In this document: piece by piece, positions 16,252 through 24,243 of the stretch | Position numbering within the stretch: position 1 is the stretch's first letter | Layout of the letters: the number at the start of each line of letters is the position of its first letter | Translations under genes and position numbers: made by a program | From: Candidatus Cloacimonadota bacterium | GTDB lineage: Bacteria; Muiribacteriota; UBA6191; JACPRK01 | NCBI GenBank assembly: GCA_021772705.1 | Contig: JAJFLN010000729.1 | Location: forward strand, 1 to 35,846 | Length of the DNA stretch: 35,846 nucleotides | Direction: 5' to 3' | The notes under the pieces: model-generated | The model's input: only the letters and a program-made list of their open reading frames with translations | The model's database searches: none | Told to the model about the DNA's origin: nothing

Positions 16252-17207
16252 CAACACGACTGACACAGGGTCTGATCGGTGCCGTGGCAGTGACCGTGAT
16301 CGGCTATCTGGTGATCTCCGGTAACTCGGCACCGGAGGCTTCCAGCTCGACAGTCGAGGAGATCCTCCACGGCCGGGACGGATCGATCATGGTGGTCGTT
16401 CCGGCGGCCAGGATCAGCACTGGCGATCACGAAACGCACCCGGACCTCCCGGCGGAACAGCTGGGCGACAAACCTCTCAAGCCTTACGAGGTCTTCACGG
16501 TCCGAGCAGAGCCCGGCTGGAGGCCGGGAAGCGAACCGGCGAGGACCATCGACGTCCCGGCCTTCGCCATCGACCGGTACGAGGTCAGCAACGGCCAGTA
16601 CCGGAAGTTCCTCGACTGGATCACACGAACCGGTGACCACCGGTCATGCCATCCCGATGAGGCGAAGTCGAAGGACCACACCCCCAGGTACTGGAAGGAG
16701 TTCAATCCGTTGCTGAGGGACCGGCGCTACGGGCAGACCACACCCTTCGGCTCCGAGACGTTCACGGGGAACTCGAATCCCGTGGTGGGAGTGGACTGGT
16801 TCGACGCCTTCGCCTACGCAGAGTGGGCGGGAAAGCGCCTCCCGGCGGAAGCGGAGTGGGAGCTGGCCGCCCGGGGTACTGATGGACGCCGGTGGCCCTG
16901 GGGAAGCGAGTGGCAGTGGGGGAAGGCGAACACGGGAGGAGAGAAGCGAGGTCTGGACACTGTTCCGAAGGGCAAGGAGAGAGATGGCTACATCTACTCT
17001 GCCCCCGTGGGCACCTACCCGGACGGAAGGAGCCCCTTCGGCTGTGACGATATGGCGGGAAACGTCGCCGAGTGGAGCCTGGAGCGAGCCGTCAGGGGCG
17101 GCAGTTCCCGAAGCTCTCCGAGTTCAGTTCGCTGCTCCGTCCGTTCGGTCCGTGAACCAGAGTTCCGGACGTTCACGCTGGGATTCCGCTGCGCCAGGGA
17201 TCTATGA
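16248..17207 (+). CDS. SUMF1/FGE-domain protein, probably not a catalytic FGE
   Basis: This is a 319-residue protein with an N-terminal membrane anchor (GLIGAVAVTVIGYLVIS). A SUMF1 domain follows: FAIDRYEVSNGQYRKFLDW, NPVVGVDWFDAFAYAEWAGKRLP, EAEWELAARGTDGRRWPWG, DMAGNVAEW and LGFRCARDL. The region RGGSSRSSPSSVRCSVRS corresponds to the catalytic segment of formylglycine-generating enzyme. The first catalytic cysteine is replaced by Ser and only one Cys remains, off register. It therefore looks more like the structural or substrate-binding SUMF1 proteins (for example NirV type) than a sulfatase-activating enzyme. No sulfatase gene is in the window. It overlaps the propeller cytochrome by 4 bp, so it probably assists that complex. 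Confidence 0.85.
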   Translation: MTTRLTQGLIGAVAVTVIGYLVISGNSAPEASSSTVEEILHGRDGSIMVVVPAARISTGDHETHPDLPAEQLGDKPLKPYEVFTVRAEPGWRPGSEPARTIDVPAFAIDRYEVSNGQYRKFLDWITRTGDHRSCHPDEAKSKDHTPRYWKEFNPLLRDRRYGQTTPFGSETFTGNSNPVVGVDWFDAFAYAEWAGKRLPAEAEWELAARGTDGRRWPWGSEWQWGKANTGGEKRGLDTVPKGKERDGYIYSAPVGTYPDGRSPFGCDDMAGNVAEWSLERAVRGGSSRSSPSSVRCSVRSVREPEFRTFTLGFRCARDL

Positions 17208-17385
17208 GCACTGCATCCTGTCATCCATCGGCTCGAGAGCGCACGCCATCTGCGGTCAGATCGGGTTATGACAGAGCGCGTCAAAGTCGGACCAGCAATG
17301 GCGACTGAGGTCACCGCATCTGGAGCTGGCAGAGCGATAGACTGACGATGAATCCAGAATCCGGGCTCAGGTAACCCTCTCTCAT

Positions 17386-17414
17386 GGCCTGCGGGAGCAT
17401 GACTCCGACAGGCC
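17386..17414 (+). promoter_or_regulatory. hairpin in the 5' leader of the pentaheme cytochrome gene
   Basis: GGCCTG and CAGGCC pair across an inner GGAG/CTCC stem with a CATGA loop and a two-base internal mismatch. The hairpin ends about 18 bases before the AGGAGG ribosome binding site (17433-17438). It could be a weak terminator of the upstream operon or a leader structure. There is no U-tract after it. Confidence 0.35.
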
Positions 17415-17444
17415 GCGGAGCGACCCATCCCCAGGAGGTTGGAC

Positions 17445-19358
17445 ATGGACAGAGACTCCAGTGCGAGAACCGGTGGCGGCGTGATAGTGGGAGTGCTGGC
17501 GGCCTGGACCCTCTTCGAGTTGCTGAGCGGAGGCAAGATCTGGCATGGGTTCAGCACCGGAGGCCTCGATCAACACGTACTCCTGGGCCACGTGATCTTC
17601 GGGTTCCTGGTCATGCTGCCCGCAGTGCTGGCCGCCGGCCGGGCGGCAACAGCCGGGAGGCGTCAACACGGCAGGCTGGTGGAAGGCCTCCTTGGGCTGG
17701 CCGTGCTCAGTGCCGGTGCATCTGGCTGCTGGCTTTTCGTCAAGGGCTCCTCCGTGATGCCGACTCTGGGGCGGGACTCTCACCTGGTGACGGGGATAGG
17801 CTGCGTGCTGCTGCTGACGCTGGTCGCCATCGGCCCTCGTGGCCAGAACCTCCGCTTGGCCGGGGCCCGGTCGGGCCTCGCCTGGATCGTGCCTGTGGTG
17901 GCACTGGCGGTCCCCTTCGGAACCGTCGGCGTCACCCTCTCGGTCTGGCCCGAGGAGTCCATGGAGATTCCGTTCCCTGAGAAGTACTTTCGCCCAAGCG
18001 GACCCTTCCTTCCGGCCCGTACTCTGACCTCTCATGGTGGAGCCGTGAAGATCGAGGCGCTGGCAAACTCGCACCGCTGCGGCAAGTGCCACACCGGCAT
18101 TTACGAGCAATGGAAGTCCAGCCTTCACCGCCAGTCCACTGTCTCCAAGTGGTATCAGGCCGGGCTCAAGGCGCGTATGGAGACTGCCATGGCCAGCGGC
18201 CCCGCGGGCGCCCGGTTCTGTGGCGCTTGCCACGAACCGATCGTGACTCTGTCGGGAAACATGGACAAACGTGGTCTCGGCCCGCAGTACCCGCCGAACC
18301 TGGACCAGGGCATCAGCTGCACCCACTGTCACCGGATGACAGGGATTCGTGACACCTACGGCAATGGCAGCTACATCTACTCCGCTCACCGGCCCTACCT
18401 CTTCGAGAACTCCGACAGCCCGCTGCTCGCTTCCCTGGGACGGGGGCTCCTTCGCTCCAAGCCCGATGTTCACGCTCGGGACCTGATGCAGCCCTTCTAC
18501 AGCACCTCGGAGTCCTGTGCTACCTGTCATCAGATCTTCATGAAGACCATGTACGGAAAGCTGTTCGAGATTCAGAACGACTACAACTCCTGGAAAGCCA
18601 GCAGCTACAGCAAGGACGGCCCCAACAAGGCGATGAAGAACTGTCAGCATTGCCACATGCCTCTCGTCGAAGCGGAGGACCCGGCCTCGATCGGTGGCAA
18701 GGTCCACAGTCATCGCTTCGTCGGCGCCAACACGGCCGTTCCATTTCAGGAGAACAACCCGGACCAGCTGGCCCGAACCGAGGAGTTCCTCAAGCAGGCC
18801 TGCTACCTCAACGTCCAGGGACCCGAGAACATCGATGCCGGGGAGGAAGCTGAATTCCAGGTAGTGGTCACCAATGCAAACGTGGGACACTCCTTCCCGG
18901 GAGGAGCGACGGACATGGTGAATGCCTGGATCGAGGCCATCGCCACCGACGGTGACGGCAATCAGATCTTCGCCAGCGGCCTGGTAGATCCCGACACCCT
19001 TTACGTCGATCCCGAATCCCACCAGTATCGGACCTACCCTATCGATATCTACGGCAAGCACCTCTTCACGCGAGCCGTATGGAACATTCATGAAGTGACA
19101 GAGAGCCGCCTCATCCAGCCCAACGAGTCCGACGTCGCCCGGTTCCGTGTTCCCATAACTCCGGGGACAAAGGGGCCGATCGAGTTCCGGGCAAGGCTCC
19201 GGTTCCGCCGATCCAGCCAGCGGTTCACCGACGCCGTCTTCCCGAACACGAAGATGGTCTTGCCCATCACGGACATGGCCAGCGACTCCCTGCAGGTCTC
19301 CCTGGGCCCAGGAGACGAGCCGGGAGCCTCTTCAACAACCCAGGGCGACGCGAACTGA
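17445..19358 (+). CDS. membrane-anchored pentaheme cytochrome c (cytochrome c554-like)
   Basis: I chose ATG 17445 because AGGAGG lies six bases upstream; the TTG at 17439 is too close to it. The 637-residue product has about four N-terminal membrane segments (to about residue 170). A periplasmic region follows with five CxxCH sites: CGKCH (212), CGACH (259), CTHCH (292), CATCH (358) and CQHCH (400). SHRCGKCHTGIYEQWKSSLH is characteristic of the cytochrome c554 family. The last 200 residues form a beta-rich domain (VVVTNANVGHSFPGGATD) that often follows this haem region. A role as a quinol-linked or transmembrane electron conduit is inferred from the membrane segments. It is separated from the operon by 237 bp but is on the same strand and has a matching theme. 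Confidence 0.88.
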   Translation: MDRDSSARTGGGVIVGVLAAWTLFELLSGGKIWHGFSTGGLDQHVLLGHVIFGFLVMLPAVLAAGRAATAGRRQHGRLVEGLLGLAVLSAGASGCWLFVKGSSVMPTLGRDSHLVTGIGCVLLLTLVAIGPRGQNLRLAGARSGLAWIVPVVALAVPFGTVGVTLSVWPEESMEIPFPEKYFRPSGPFLPARTLTSHGGAVKIEALANSHRCGKCHTGIYEQWKSSLHRQSTVSKWYQAGLKARMETAMASGPAGARFCGACHEPIVTLSGNMDKRGLGPQYPPNLDQGISCTHCHRMTGIRDTYGNGSYIYSAHRPYLFENSDSPLLASLGRGLLRSKPDVHARDLMQPFYSTSESCATCHQIFMKTMYGKLFEIQNDYNSWKASSYSKDGPNKAMKNCQHCHMPLVEAEDPASIGGKVHSHRFVGANTAVPFQENNPDQLARTEEFLKQACYLNVQGPENIDAGEEAEFQVVVTNANVGHSFPGGATDMVNAWIEAIATDGDGNQIFASGLVDPDTLYVDPESHQYRTYPIDIYGKHLFTRAVWNIHEVTESRLIQPNESDVARFRVPITPGTKGPIEFRARLRFRRSSQRFTDAVFPNTKMVLPITDMASDSLQVSLGPGDEPGASSTTQGDAN

Positions 19359-19364
19359 GGCGTC

Positions 19365-19387
19365 ATCTGGCCCCGGTGAGGCCAGAT
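19365..19387 (+). terminator. hairpin after the pentaheme cytochrome gene
   Basis: ATCTGGCC and GGCCAGAT form a perfect 8-bp stem around a 7-base loop, seven bases after the stop codon. There is no clear T-tract on either strand, so factor-independent termination is plausible but not certain. It lies between convergent genes. Confidence 0.5.
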
Positions 19388-19442
19388 CCACTAGGGCTTC
19401 GGTCCTGACGGCACAGTCGTCTTGCGGAAGACCTCGGATCAG

Positions 19443-19458
19443 CCGGCCCTACGGCCGG
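19443..19458 (-). terminator. GC-rich hairpin after the DAHP synthase gene
   Basis: CCGGCC-CTAC-GGCCGG is directly downstream (minus strand) of the DAHP synthase stop codon. The stem is six base pairs with a four-base loop and no T-run. Confidence 0.4.
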
Positions 19459-19459
19459 G

Positions 19460-20521
19460 TCAGGGCGTGATGGCTGCGATGCGGTTGATCCTGTCGACGA
19501 GAGCGGCGAACTCTTCCATGTTCAGACTCTGATCTCCGTCACACCAGGCGTGGGTGGGATCGAAGTGCACCTCCACCAGCAGACCGTCGGCACCGGAGGC
19601 GATGGCGGCCGCCGCCAGTGGGAGGACGTACTTCCGGAGCCCGGCTGGATGGCTCGGATCGGCGATGACCGGCAGGCCGGACCGATCCTTGAGAATCGGG
19701 ATGGCACCCACGTCGAGGGTGAATCGAGTCGACTGTTCGAAGGTCCGGATGCCTCGTTCGCAGAGGATCAGCCCGGGTGACTCGTGCCCCGCCGCCAGGC
19801 GGCCCAGCTGGATGTATTCCGCTGCCTCGAGGAACTCGTCGACCGTGGCGCCGAATCCTCGCTTCAACAGAACCGGCTTGCCCGCATCATGCCGCCCCGC
19901 CTTGTACAGGAGCGGGAAGTTGAACATGTTTCGGGAGCCGATCTGAACCACGTCGGCATGACTGGCCACCAGATCCAGTTCGGTGGTGTCCAGCACCTCC
20001 GTGACCACCGGAAGTCCCGTCAGATCCCTGGCTGCCGTGAGAGCGCGGAGACCCGCCTCGCCCAGCCCTCCGAAGGAGTAGGGTGAAGTCCTGGGCTTGA
20101 AGGCTCCACCTCGCAAGGCCAGGGCGCCGGCGTCCTTCACGGTCGCGGCGATCCGACAGACCTGTTCCACACTCTCCACGCTGCAGGGACCGGCGATTAC
20201 CACGGGCTGTCCACCGCCTATCCGTGCGCCGTTGGGGAGCGTCACGGTCCTGTCAGCATCCGGGTTGACGCAGTCGATGAGGTACTGGCCCGGCGGCAGC
20301 TGCACGATCTTCCGTACTCCCTCTCGCGCCGAGAGTTGCCGCAGGAGAGCCGGGTCGGGCGTGGACTCAGTCCTGCAAGTGACGACGCCGGACTGGTGTA
20401 CACGAACTCTCCGATCCCCTTCGAGAGACAGCCCCAGGGCTCCCAGAAGCTGCTCCAGGGACCGGGGGGCAGCGGACTCATCGAACAGGACGACCAGGCG
20501 GGTCACTCCATTGGGAATCAT
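19460..20521 (-). CDS. aroF: 3-deoxy-7-phosphoheptulonate (DAHP) synthase, type I-beta
   Basis: This is a 353-residue enzyme of the shikimate pathway that condenses phosphoenolpyruvate with erythrose 4-phosphate in the cytoplasm. An N-terminal ferredoxin-like (ACT-like) domain of about 90 residues is followed by the TIM barrel. Visible barrel motifs are AGPCSVES (110-117), RGGAFKPRTSPYSFGG, QIGSRNMFNFPLL, KPVLLKRGFGAT, CERGIRTFE, DPSHPAG and DGLLVEVHFDP. The start ATG 20521 follows GAGGAA at 8-base spacing. The upstream extension in the ORF track has no coding character, and a five-codon frame (ATGAGGAAACCCGTATGA) overlaps the start. The N-terminal domain suggests allosteric control. No other aromatic-pathway gene is adjacent. 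Confidence 0.95.
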   Translation of the reverse strand: MIPNGVTRLVVLFDESAAPRSLEQLLGALGLSLEGDRRVRVHQSGVVTCRTESTPDPALLRQLSAREGVRKIVQLPPGQYLIDCVNPDADRTVTLPNGARIGGGQPVVIAGPCSVESVEQVCRIAATVKDAGALALRGGAFKPRTSPYSFGGLGEAGLRALTAARDLTGLPVVTEVLDTTELDLVASHADVVQIGSRNMFNFPLLYKAGRHDAGKPVLLKRGFGATVDEFLEAAEYIQLGRLAAGHESPGLILCERGIRTFEQSTRFTLDVGAIPILKDRSGLPVIADPSHPAGLRKYVLPLAAAAIASGADGLLVEVHFDPTHAWCDGDQSLNMEEFAALVDRINRIAAITP

Positions 20522-20578
20522 ACGGGTTTCCTCATTTCCTAAGTGCAATGCCGGTGAGATAATATGGATTTTGTTGTA

Positions 20579-20753
20579 GTGGGGCTCAGCCCCACACCCC
20601 GTTGGGGGAGCCACCTCCCCCAAACCCCCAATTGGTCTGGTGGGACTGAGAGTGCTGATGAACACTTGAATGACATACGAAAGCTTGACCTGTTCATCCG
20701 GGTCCAGGGGCCAATGGCCCCTGGCGGGAGTTCGAGGGCAGTGCCCTCGTTTT
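20579..20753. repeat. cluster of four GC-rich hairpins
   Basis: Within 175 bp there are four strong stems: GTGGGGC/GCCCCAC (20579-20595), TTGGGGGAG/CTCCCCCAA (20602-20623), CCAGGGGCC/GGCCCCTGG (20704-20724) and CGAGGGC/GCCCTCG (20733-20749). The last is followed by TTTT on the plus strand. The 267-bp gap between pstB and the DAHP synthase gene holds no gene apart from this. It looks like a non-coding mobile or REP-like unit, or a barrier to transcription between the phosphate operon and aroF. Confidence 0.75.
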
Positions 20754-20788
20754 CAAACATTTCCTCCACTAATTCATGGGTATTGGGC

Positions 20789-21637
20789 CTAGCCTCTCGC
20801 GCCGCGGACGTAGGCTGCGGTCAGTTCGCACTTTGGTGATTCGAAGAAGTCCCGGCAGCGGGAGTGTTCCGCCAGATGGCCGGCGCCATCCTTCACCCAG
20901 AAAAGGGCCACGTGGTCCGCGATGCGGCGTGCTTGAGCCAGGTTGTGAGTCACGATGACCAGCGTGTAAGTCTCGCGTAAACGATGAATCAGGTCTTCCA
21001 CTACGCCGCTGGATATGGGGTCCAGGGCGCTGCAGGGTTCGTCCAGAAGGAGTACCTCGGGTCTCAGGACCAGGGCCCTGGCGATGCAGAGACGCTGCTG
21101 CTGCCCCCCGGACAACCGCAGAGCTGGCGTGTCCAGACGCGCGTGCACCTCATCCCAGAGTCCCACGGCTCGCAGGACCTCTTCCATGCGTGACTGAACT
21201 TCATGACGGTCAGAAACAGCGTGCTCCCTCAGGGGGAGCTCCAGGTTCCGCCGAATTGTCAGAGGAAAAGGATTCGGTTTCTGGAAGATCATCCCCACTC
21301 GTCGCCGCAGGGACGTGAGGTCGATCTCTGTCCCGACAAGTTCCTCTCCCACCAAGGTGGCGCTGCCGGTGACGTGGCAATCGGTAAACAGATCGGTCAA
21401 CCGGTTCAGACAGGCGAGGAAGCTGGATTTGCCGCAGCCTGAAGGCCCCACAATGGCGGTGATCTCTCCCTGCCGAATAGGGAGCGTGATGTCTCGGAAC
21501 GCCACATGTGGGCCGTATCGTAGCGTGAGTTTCCTGGTCTCGACATGAATCCGGGGCAGGATTCGCGGCGGCCGCCGGCGCTCGGCATTCGACTGCAGCG
21601 CAAGAGTCTCGGGCATTCTTTGCTTTGCGTTTCTCAT
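20789..21637 (-). CDS. pstB: phosphate ABC transporter ATP-binding protein PstB
   Basis: The start ATG 21637 overlaps the pstA stop by 4 bp (ATGA); the longer frame to 21823 runs antisense-like through pstA. The 282-residue product has Walker A GPSGCGKS (64-71), the Q-loop IFQKPNPFPLTI typical of PstB, the signature LSGGQQQR, Walker B LLLDEPCSALDP and the H-loop VTHN. It powers phosphate import through PstA/PstC at the inner membrane. An N-terminal extension of about 30 Arg-rich residues precedes the usual start of the domain. The final residues, ESPKCELTAAYVRGARG, match the usual PstB C-terminal pattern. It is the last gene of the phosphate operon, and phoU does not follow. Confidence 0.95.
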   Translation of the reverse strand: MRNAKQRMPETLALQSNAERRRPPRILPRIHVETRKLTLRYGPHVAFRDITLPIRQGEITAIVGPSGCGKSSFLACLNRLTDLFTDCHVTGSATLVGEELVGTEIDLTSLRRRVGMIFQKPNPFPLTIRRNLELPLREHAVSDRHEVQSRMEEVLRAVGLWDEVHARLDTPALRLSGGQQQRLCIARALVLRPEVLLLDEPCSALDPISSGVVEDLIHRLRETYTLVIVTHNLAQARRIADHVALFWVKDGAGHLAEHSRCRDFFESPKCELTAAYVRGARG

Positions 21638-22476
21638 GTCCGTATCCGCCTCCGTAGCCAGACATTGGCCATGAGAGAGGCCGTGAGGTTGATGCCAATG
21701 AGAAGCGCCACGAGTACGAGGGCTGATGCGTGGGAGTTGCCGTCCCCGCCAGGGACGTTCATCGACAGGTCGTAGATGTGCACCGAGAGAGTTCTGCCGG
21801 AGTCGAAGATGCTGGTGGGCCATCGGCTCACGTAGCCACTGGTGAAGAGCAGAGCTGCCGTTTCGGCCAGAGCGCGACCGATGCCGAGCACGAGTCCCAC
21901 CAGCAACCCTGGAGTGGCGGCCGGCAGCAGCAGGTGCACCAGGGTTGAAGTACGGGACATTCCGAGGGCCGCAGCCGCGTGGCGGTACTCAACCGGAACC
22001 GATCGCAGCCCCTCCTCTGTAGAGCGAATCACGAGTGGCAGTGCCATGCAGGCCAGGGTCAGTCCGCCGGAGGCGATCGAGAACCCCATTCCGAGAGCCC
22101 GGCAGAAGAGGGCATTGCCAAAGAGGCCGAACACGATGGAGGGAATACCGGCCAGGACGTCCAGGCTCGCACGGATCAGCCGCGTCGCTCTCCGGCCCTC
22201 GGAGCCATACTCGGATAGAGCCACTGCGGCGCCCACGCCTATGGGAACGGCCACGGTCATGCAAACGCCGAGGATCAGGACCGTCGAGACAAGGATGGGA
22301 GCGATCCCTCCCTGGCGCCCAGCGTCGATAGGGGAGCCCAAGAGGAAATTCAGGTCCACTCGCCGGAACCCATGTCCCATTACGTCGAATAGTATCCAGC
22401 CAGCAATAGCGAGCACCATGAAGGCGGAGCACCAGCAAGCCAGCTCCAGGAGGCGATCCGTTCGAGACTCACGCAT
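21634..22476 (-). CDS. pstA: phosphate ABC transporter permease PstA
   Basis: I use ATG 22476 because GGAGGG is five bases upstream; the ORF track start at 22515 lies inside pstC. The 280-residue product has six predicted membrane segments. The cytoplasmic coupling loop is present as EYRHAAAALGMSRTSTLVHLLLP, with GIGRALAETAALLFTSG after it. It forms the membrane channel with PstC. Both neighbours overlap it (8 bp with pstC, 4 bp with pstB), which indicates tight translational coupling and fixed stoichiometry. Confidence 0.95.
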   Translation of the reverse strand: MRESRTDRLLELACWCSAFMVLAIAGWILFDVMGHGFRRVDLNFLLGSPIDAGRQGGIAPILVSTVLILGVCMTVAVPIGVGAAVALSEYGSEGRRATRLIRASLDVLAGIPSIVFGLFGNALFCRALGMGFSIASGGLTLACMALPLVIRSTEEGLRSVPVEYRHAAAALGMSRTSTLVHLLLPAATPGLLVGLVLGIGRALAETAALLFTSGYVSRWPTSIFDSGRTLSVHIYDLSMNVPGGDGNSHASALVLVALLIGINLTASLMANVWLRRRIRT

Positions 22477-23326
22477 CGATTCCCTCCGGAGAGAGGACTT
22501 CGGCCAAGGCGACAAGCCCTGTTACGATCAAGGCCAGCAGCAGTCCCGTCGCGAAGAGCGACGAACGGTGAAGGTCCATGGCATAGGCCATCTCCAGGGC
22601 TATGTTGGCCGTGAGGGTCCTCACGGGGTCGAGGAGGCTTTCGGGAGTGCGTACCACGTTGCCGCAGACCATCAGGGCGGCCATGGTCTCGCCCAGGGCT
22701 CGTGCCGTGGCCAGCAGGACCGCCGTGAAGATCCCGGAGCTGGCCGCCGGAAGGATGACCCCCCGCAAGGCTCCCCAGCGCGTCATCCCCAGCGCGGCTG
22801 CCCCCCTCGAGTAATCGGCGGGGACGCTCTCCAGGGCGGCGTCCACCAGCAGGGCGATGGTCGGCAGAACCATGATTGCCACCACCAAGATCCCCGCGAG
22901 TACGCTCGCTCCGGGTGGACGAATGCGGGCGATGAGCGGCACGAGTACGACCAGCCCCCAGAAGCCATAGACGACGGAGGGGAGCCCCGCCAGGAGTTCC
23001 AGAATCCGCCGAAGGAGCTTGCCCAGCGGGCGGGGAGCGTAGCAGCGGCAGAACAGCGCCGACAGGAGGCCGATCGGTGTCGCCAACAGGAGCGCCCCAG
23101 CCGTGACGGTGAGAGTGCCTGCAATCATGGGCCAGAGGCCAAACTGCCCGCTCGTCGGTCGCCACGCACTGTCGGTCAGCAGGCGGCCCGCACCCGTCGT
23201 TCGCAGGAGAGGAAGCGACTCATGCACGAGATACAGGATGACGAGCAAGAGCAGCGTGCCGGCCAGGATCGCGCAGCCCTTCACGAGGACACCCAGCAGT
23301 TGATCCGTCTTTCGATTTCGGTTCAC
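22469..23326 (-). CDS. pstC: phosphate ABC transporter permease PstC
   Basis: The start GTG 23326 lies two bases after the pstS stop codon, so translation is likely coupled. The 285-residue product has six hydrophobic segments and the family hallmarks GQFGLWPMIAGTL, LELLAGLPSVVYGFWGL, DYSRGAAALGMTRWGALRGV and ARALGETMAALMV. It pairs with PstA in the high-affinity phosphate importer. The N terminus is short and basic (MNRNRKTDQ) before the first membrane segment. Confidence 0.95.
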   Translation of the reverse strand: MNRNRKTDQLLGVLVKGCAILAGTLLLLVILYLVHESLPLLRTTGAGRLLTDSAWRPTSGQFGLWPMIAGTLTVTAGALLLATPIGLLSALFCRCYAPRPLGKLLRRILELLAGLPSVVYGFWGLVVLVPLIARIRPPGASVLAGILVVAIMVLPTIALLVDAALESVPADYSRGAAALGMTRWGALRGVILPAASSGIFTAVLLATARALGETMAALMVCGNVVRTPESLLDPVRTLTANIALEMAYAMDLHRSSLFATGLLLALIVTGLVALAEVLSPEGIDA

Positions 23327-23328
23327 TC

Positions 23329-24183
23329 TCAGGGCCGTATCGGCACGAAGGCCAGTCCCGCCACCAGGTCGGCCACCTCGGCAGAGCGGGCGAAGTCGAT
23401 GAAGCTCTTCGCCAGTCCTTCCGGGGGAAGGCTACTGACGAGGTTCAACCGGCGCGACAGAGGGAAACGGCCCTGTTGCAGACTCGATACGGAGGCCTCC
23501 ACTCCCCCCATCGGCAGCAACCTGATGGAGACACCTCGAGCGGCATCGGTCTCCGCCGTTCCGATGGAGACATAGCCCAGGGCTCCTGGAAGTCCGGCCA
23601 CCGTCTTGACGCCTTGCTCGTTGTCGCCAATAACGACGTCAGCTCGTATCTCGGAGTTCTCCAGGCCAAAGTGGGAGAGGAACAACTCCAACGTGGACCG
23701 GCCCTCGGCTTTGTTGACCACGGTGATCGTCCGATCCTCTCCGCCGACGTGGGACCAGTTTCTGATCTGCCCCCGATAGATCGCGACGACTTGCTCGTCC
23801 GAGAGCTCCGTCACGGGATTGGCCCGATTCACGATGAGAGCGATTCCATCCCCGGCGATGGTGAAGGCCAGCAAGTCGGACTCCGAGGTCTTCAGGTCGC
23901 GGGACACCATCCCGATGTCGGCAACTCCGCTGCGTGCGTCGGCGATGCCTCGTGCCGACCCTCCTGTCTGAACGTCGATGCGGACTCCGGGATGCTGATC
24001 TTCGTAACGGCGAGCGATCTCCGTCGCGAGAGGAGCAACCGTGCTCGAGCCAGTCAATGTCAGCCTGTTCGCGGACTGTGATGTGACCCGAGACTGGCCG
24101 CAACTTGCCACCAGCAGAGACAGCAGGCCCAGGGCCAGGAGGAGCCCATGTCGCGGATTCGTCTGTGCGATGTTCTCGTTCAT
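23329..24183 (-). CDS. pstS: periplasmic phosphate-binding lipoprotein PstS
   Basis: This is a 284-residue protein with a lipoprotein signal (LLSLLVASCGQ, lipid-attached Cys28). The phosphate-binding fold follows: LTGSSTVAPLATEIARRYE, GGSARGIADARSGVADIGMVSRDL and NKAEGRSTLELFLSHF. The TGSST and R-S/GT contact loops fit a phosphate-specific binding protein. It captures phosphate in the periplasm and delivers it to PstCA. It lies 60 bp downstream of the porin gene on the same strand, so outer-membrane entry and periplasmic capture are encoded together. Arsenate could also be a ligand, but this cannot be decided from sequence alone. Confidence 0.93.
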   Translation of the reverse strand: MNENIAQTNPRHGLLLALGLLSLLVASCGQSRVTSQSANRLTLTGSSTVAPLATEIARRYEDQHPGVRIDVQTGGSARGIADARSGVADIGMVSRDLKTSESDLLAFTIAGDGIALIVNRANPVTELSDEQVVAIYRGQIRNWSHVGGEDRTITVVNKAEGRSTLELFLSHFGLENSEIRADVVIGDNEQGVKTVAGLPGALGYVSIGTAETDAARGVSIRLLPMGGVEASVSSLQQGRFPLSRRLNLVSSLPPEGLAKSFIDFARSAEVADLVAGLAFVPIRP

Positions 24184-24243
24184 GATGGCGAGTTTCCTTT
24201 CCTGGCATCAGGTCTCTCGAGGAGAGGTCGAGATGGATGCAAC

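Noticed and set aside
17382-19091. 569-codon minus-strand frame
   Set aside because: It is antisense to the pentaheme cytochrome gene, whose five CxxCH motifs and ribosome binding site show the true frame.
20733-20753. Intrinsic terminator CGAGGGC/GCCCTCG plus TTTT for a plus-strand gene
   Set aside because: Both neighbouring genes are on the minus strand, so no plus-strand transcript needs it; listed only as part of the hairpin cluster.
21842-23575. 577-codon plus-strand frame over the pst genes
   Set aside because: Antisense to pstA and pstC; Arg/Gln-rich with no recognisable domain.
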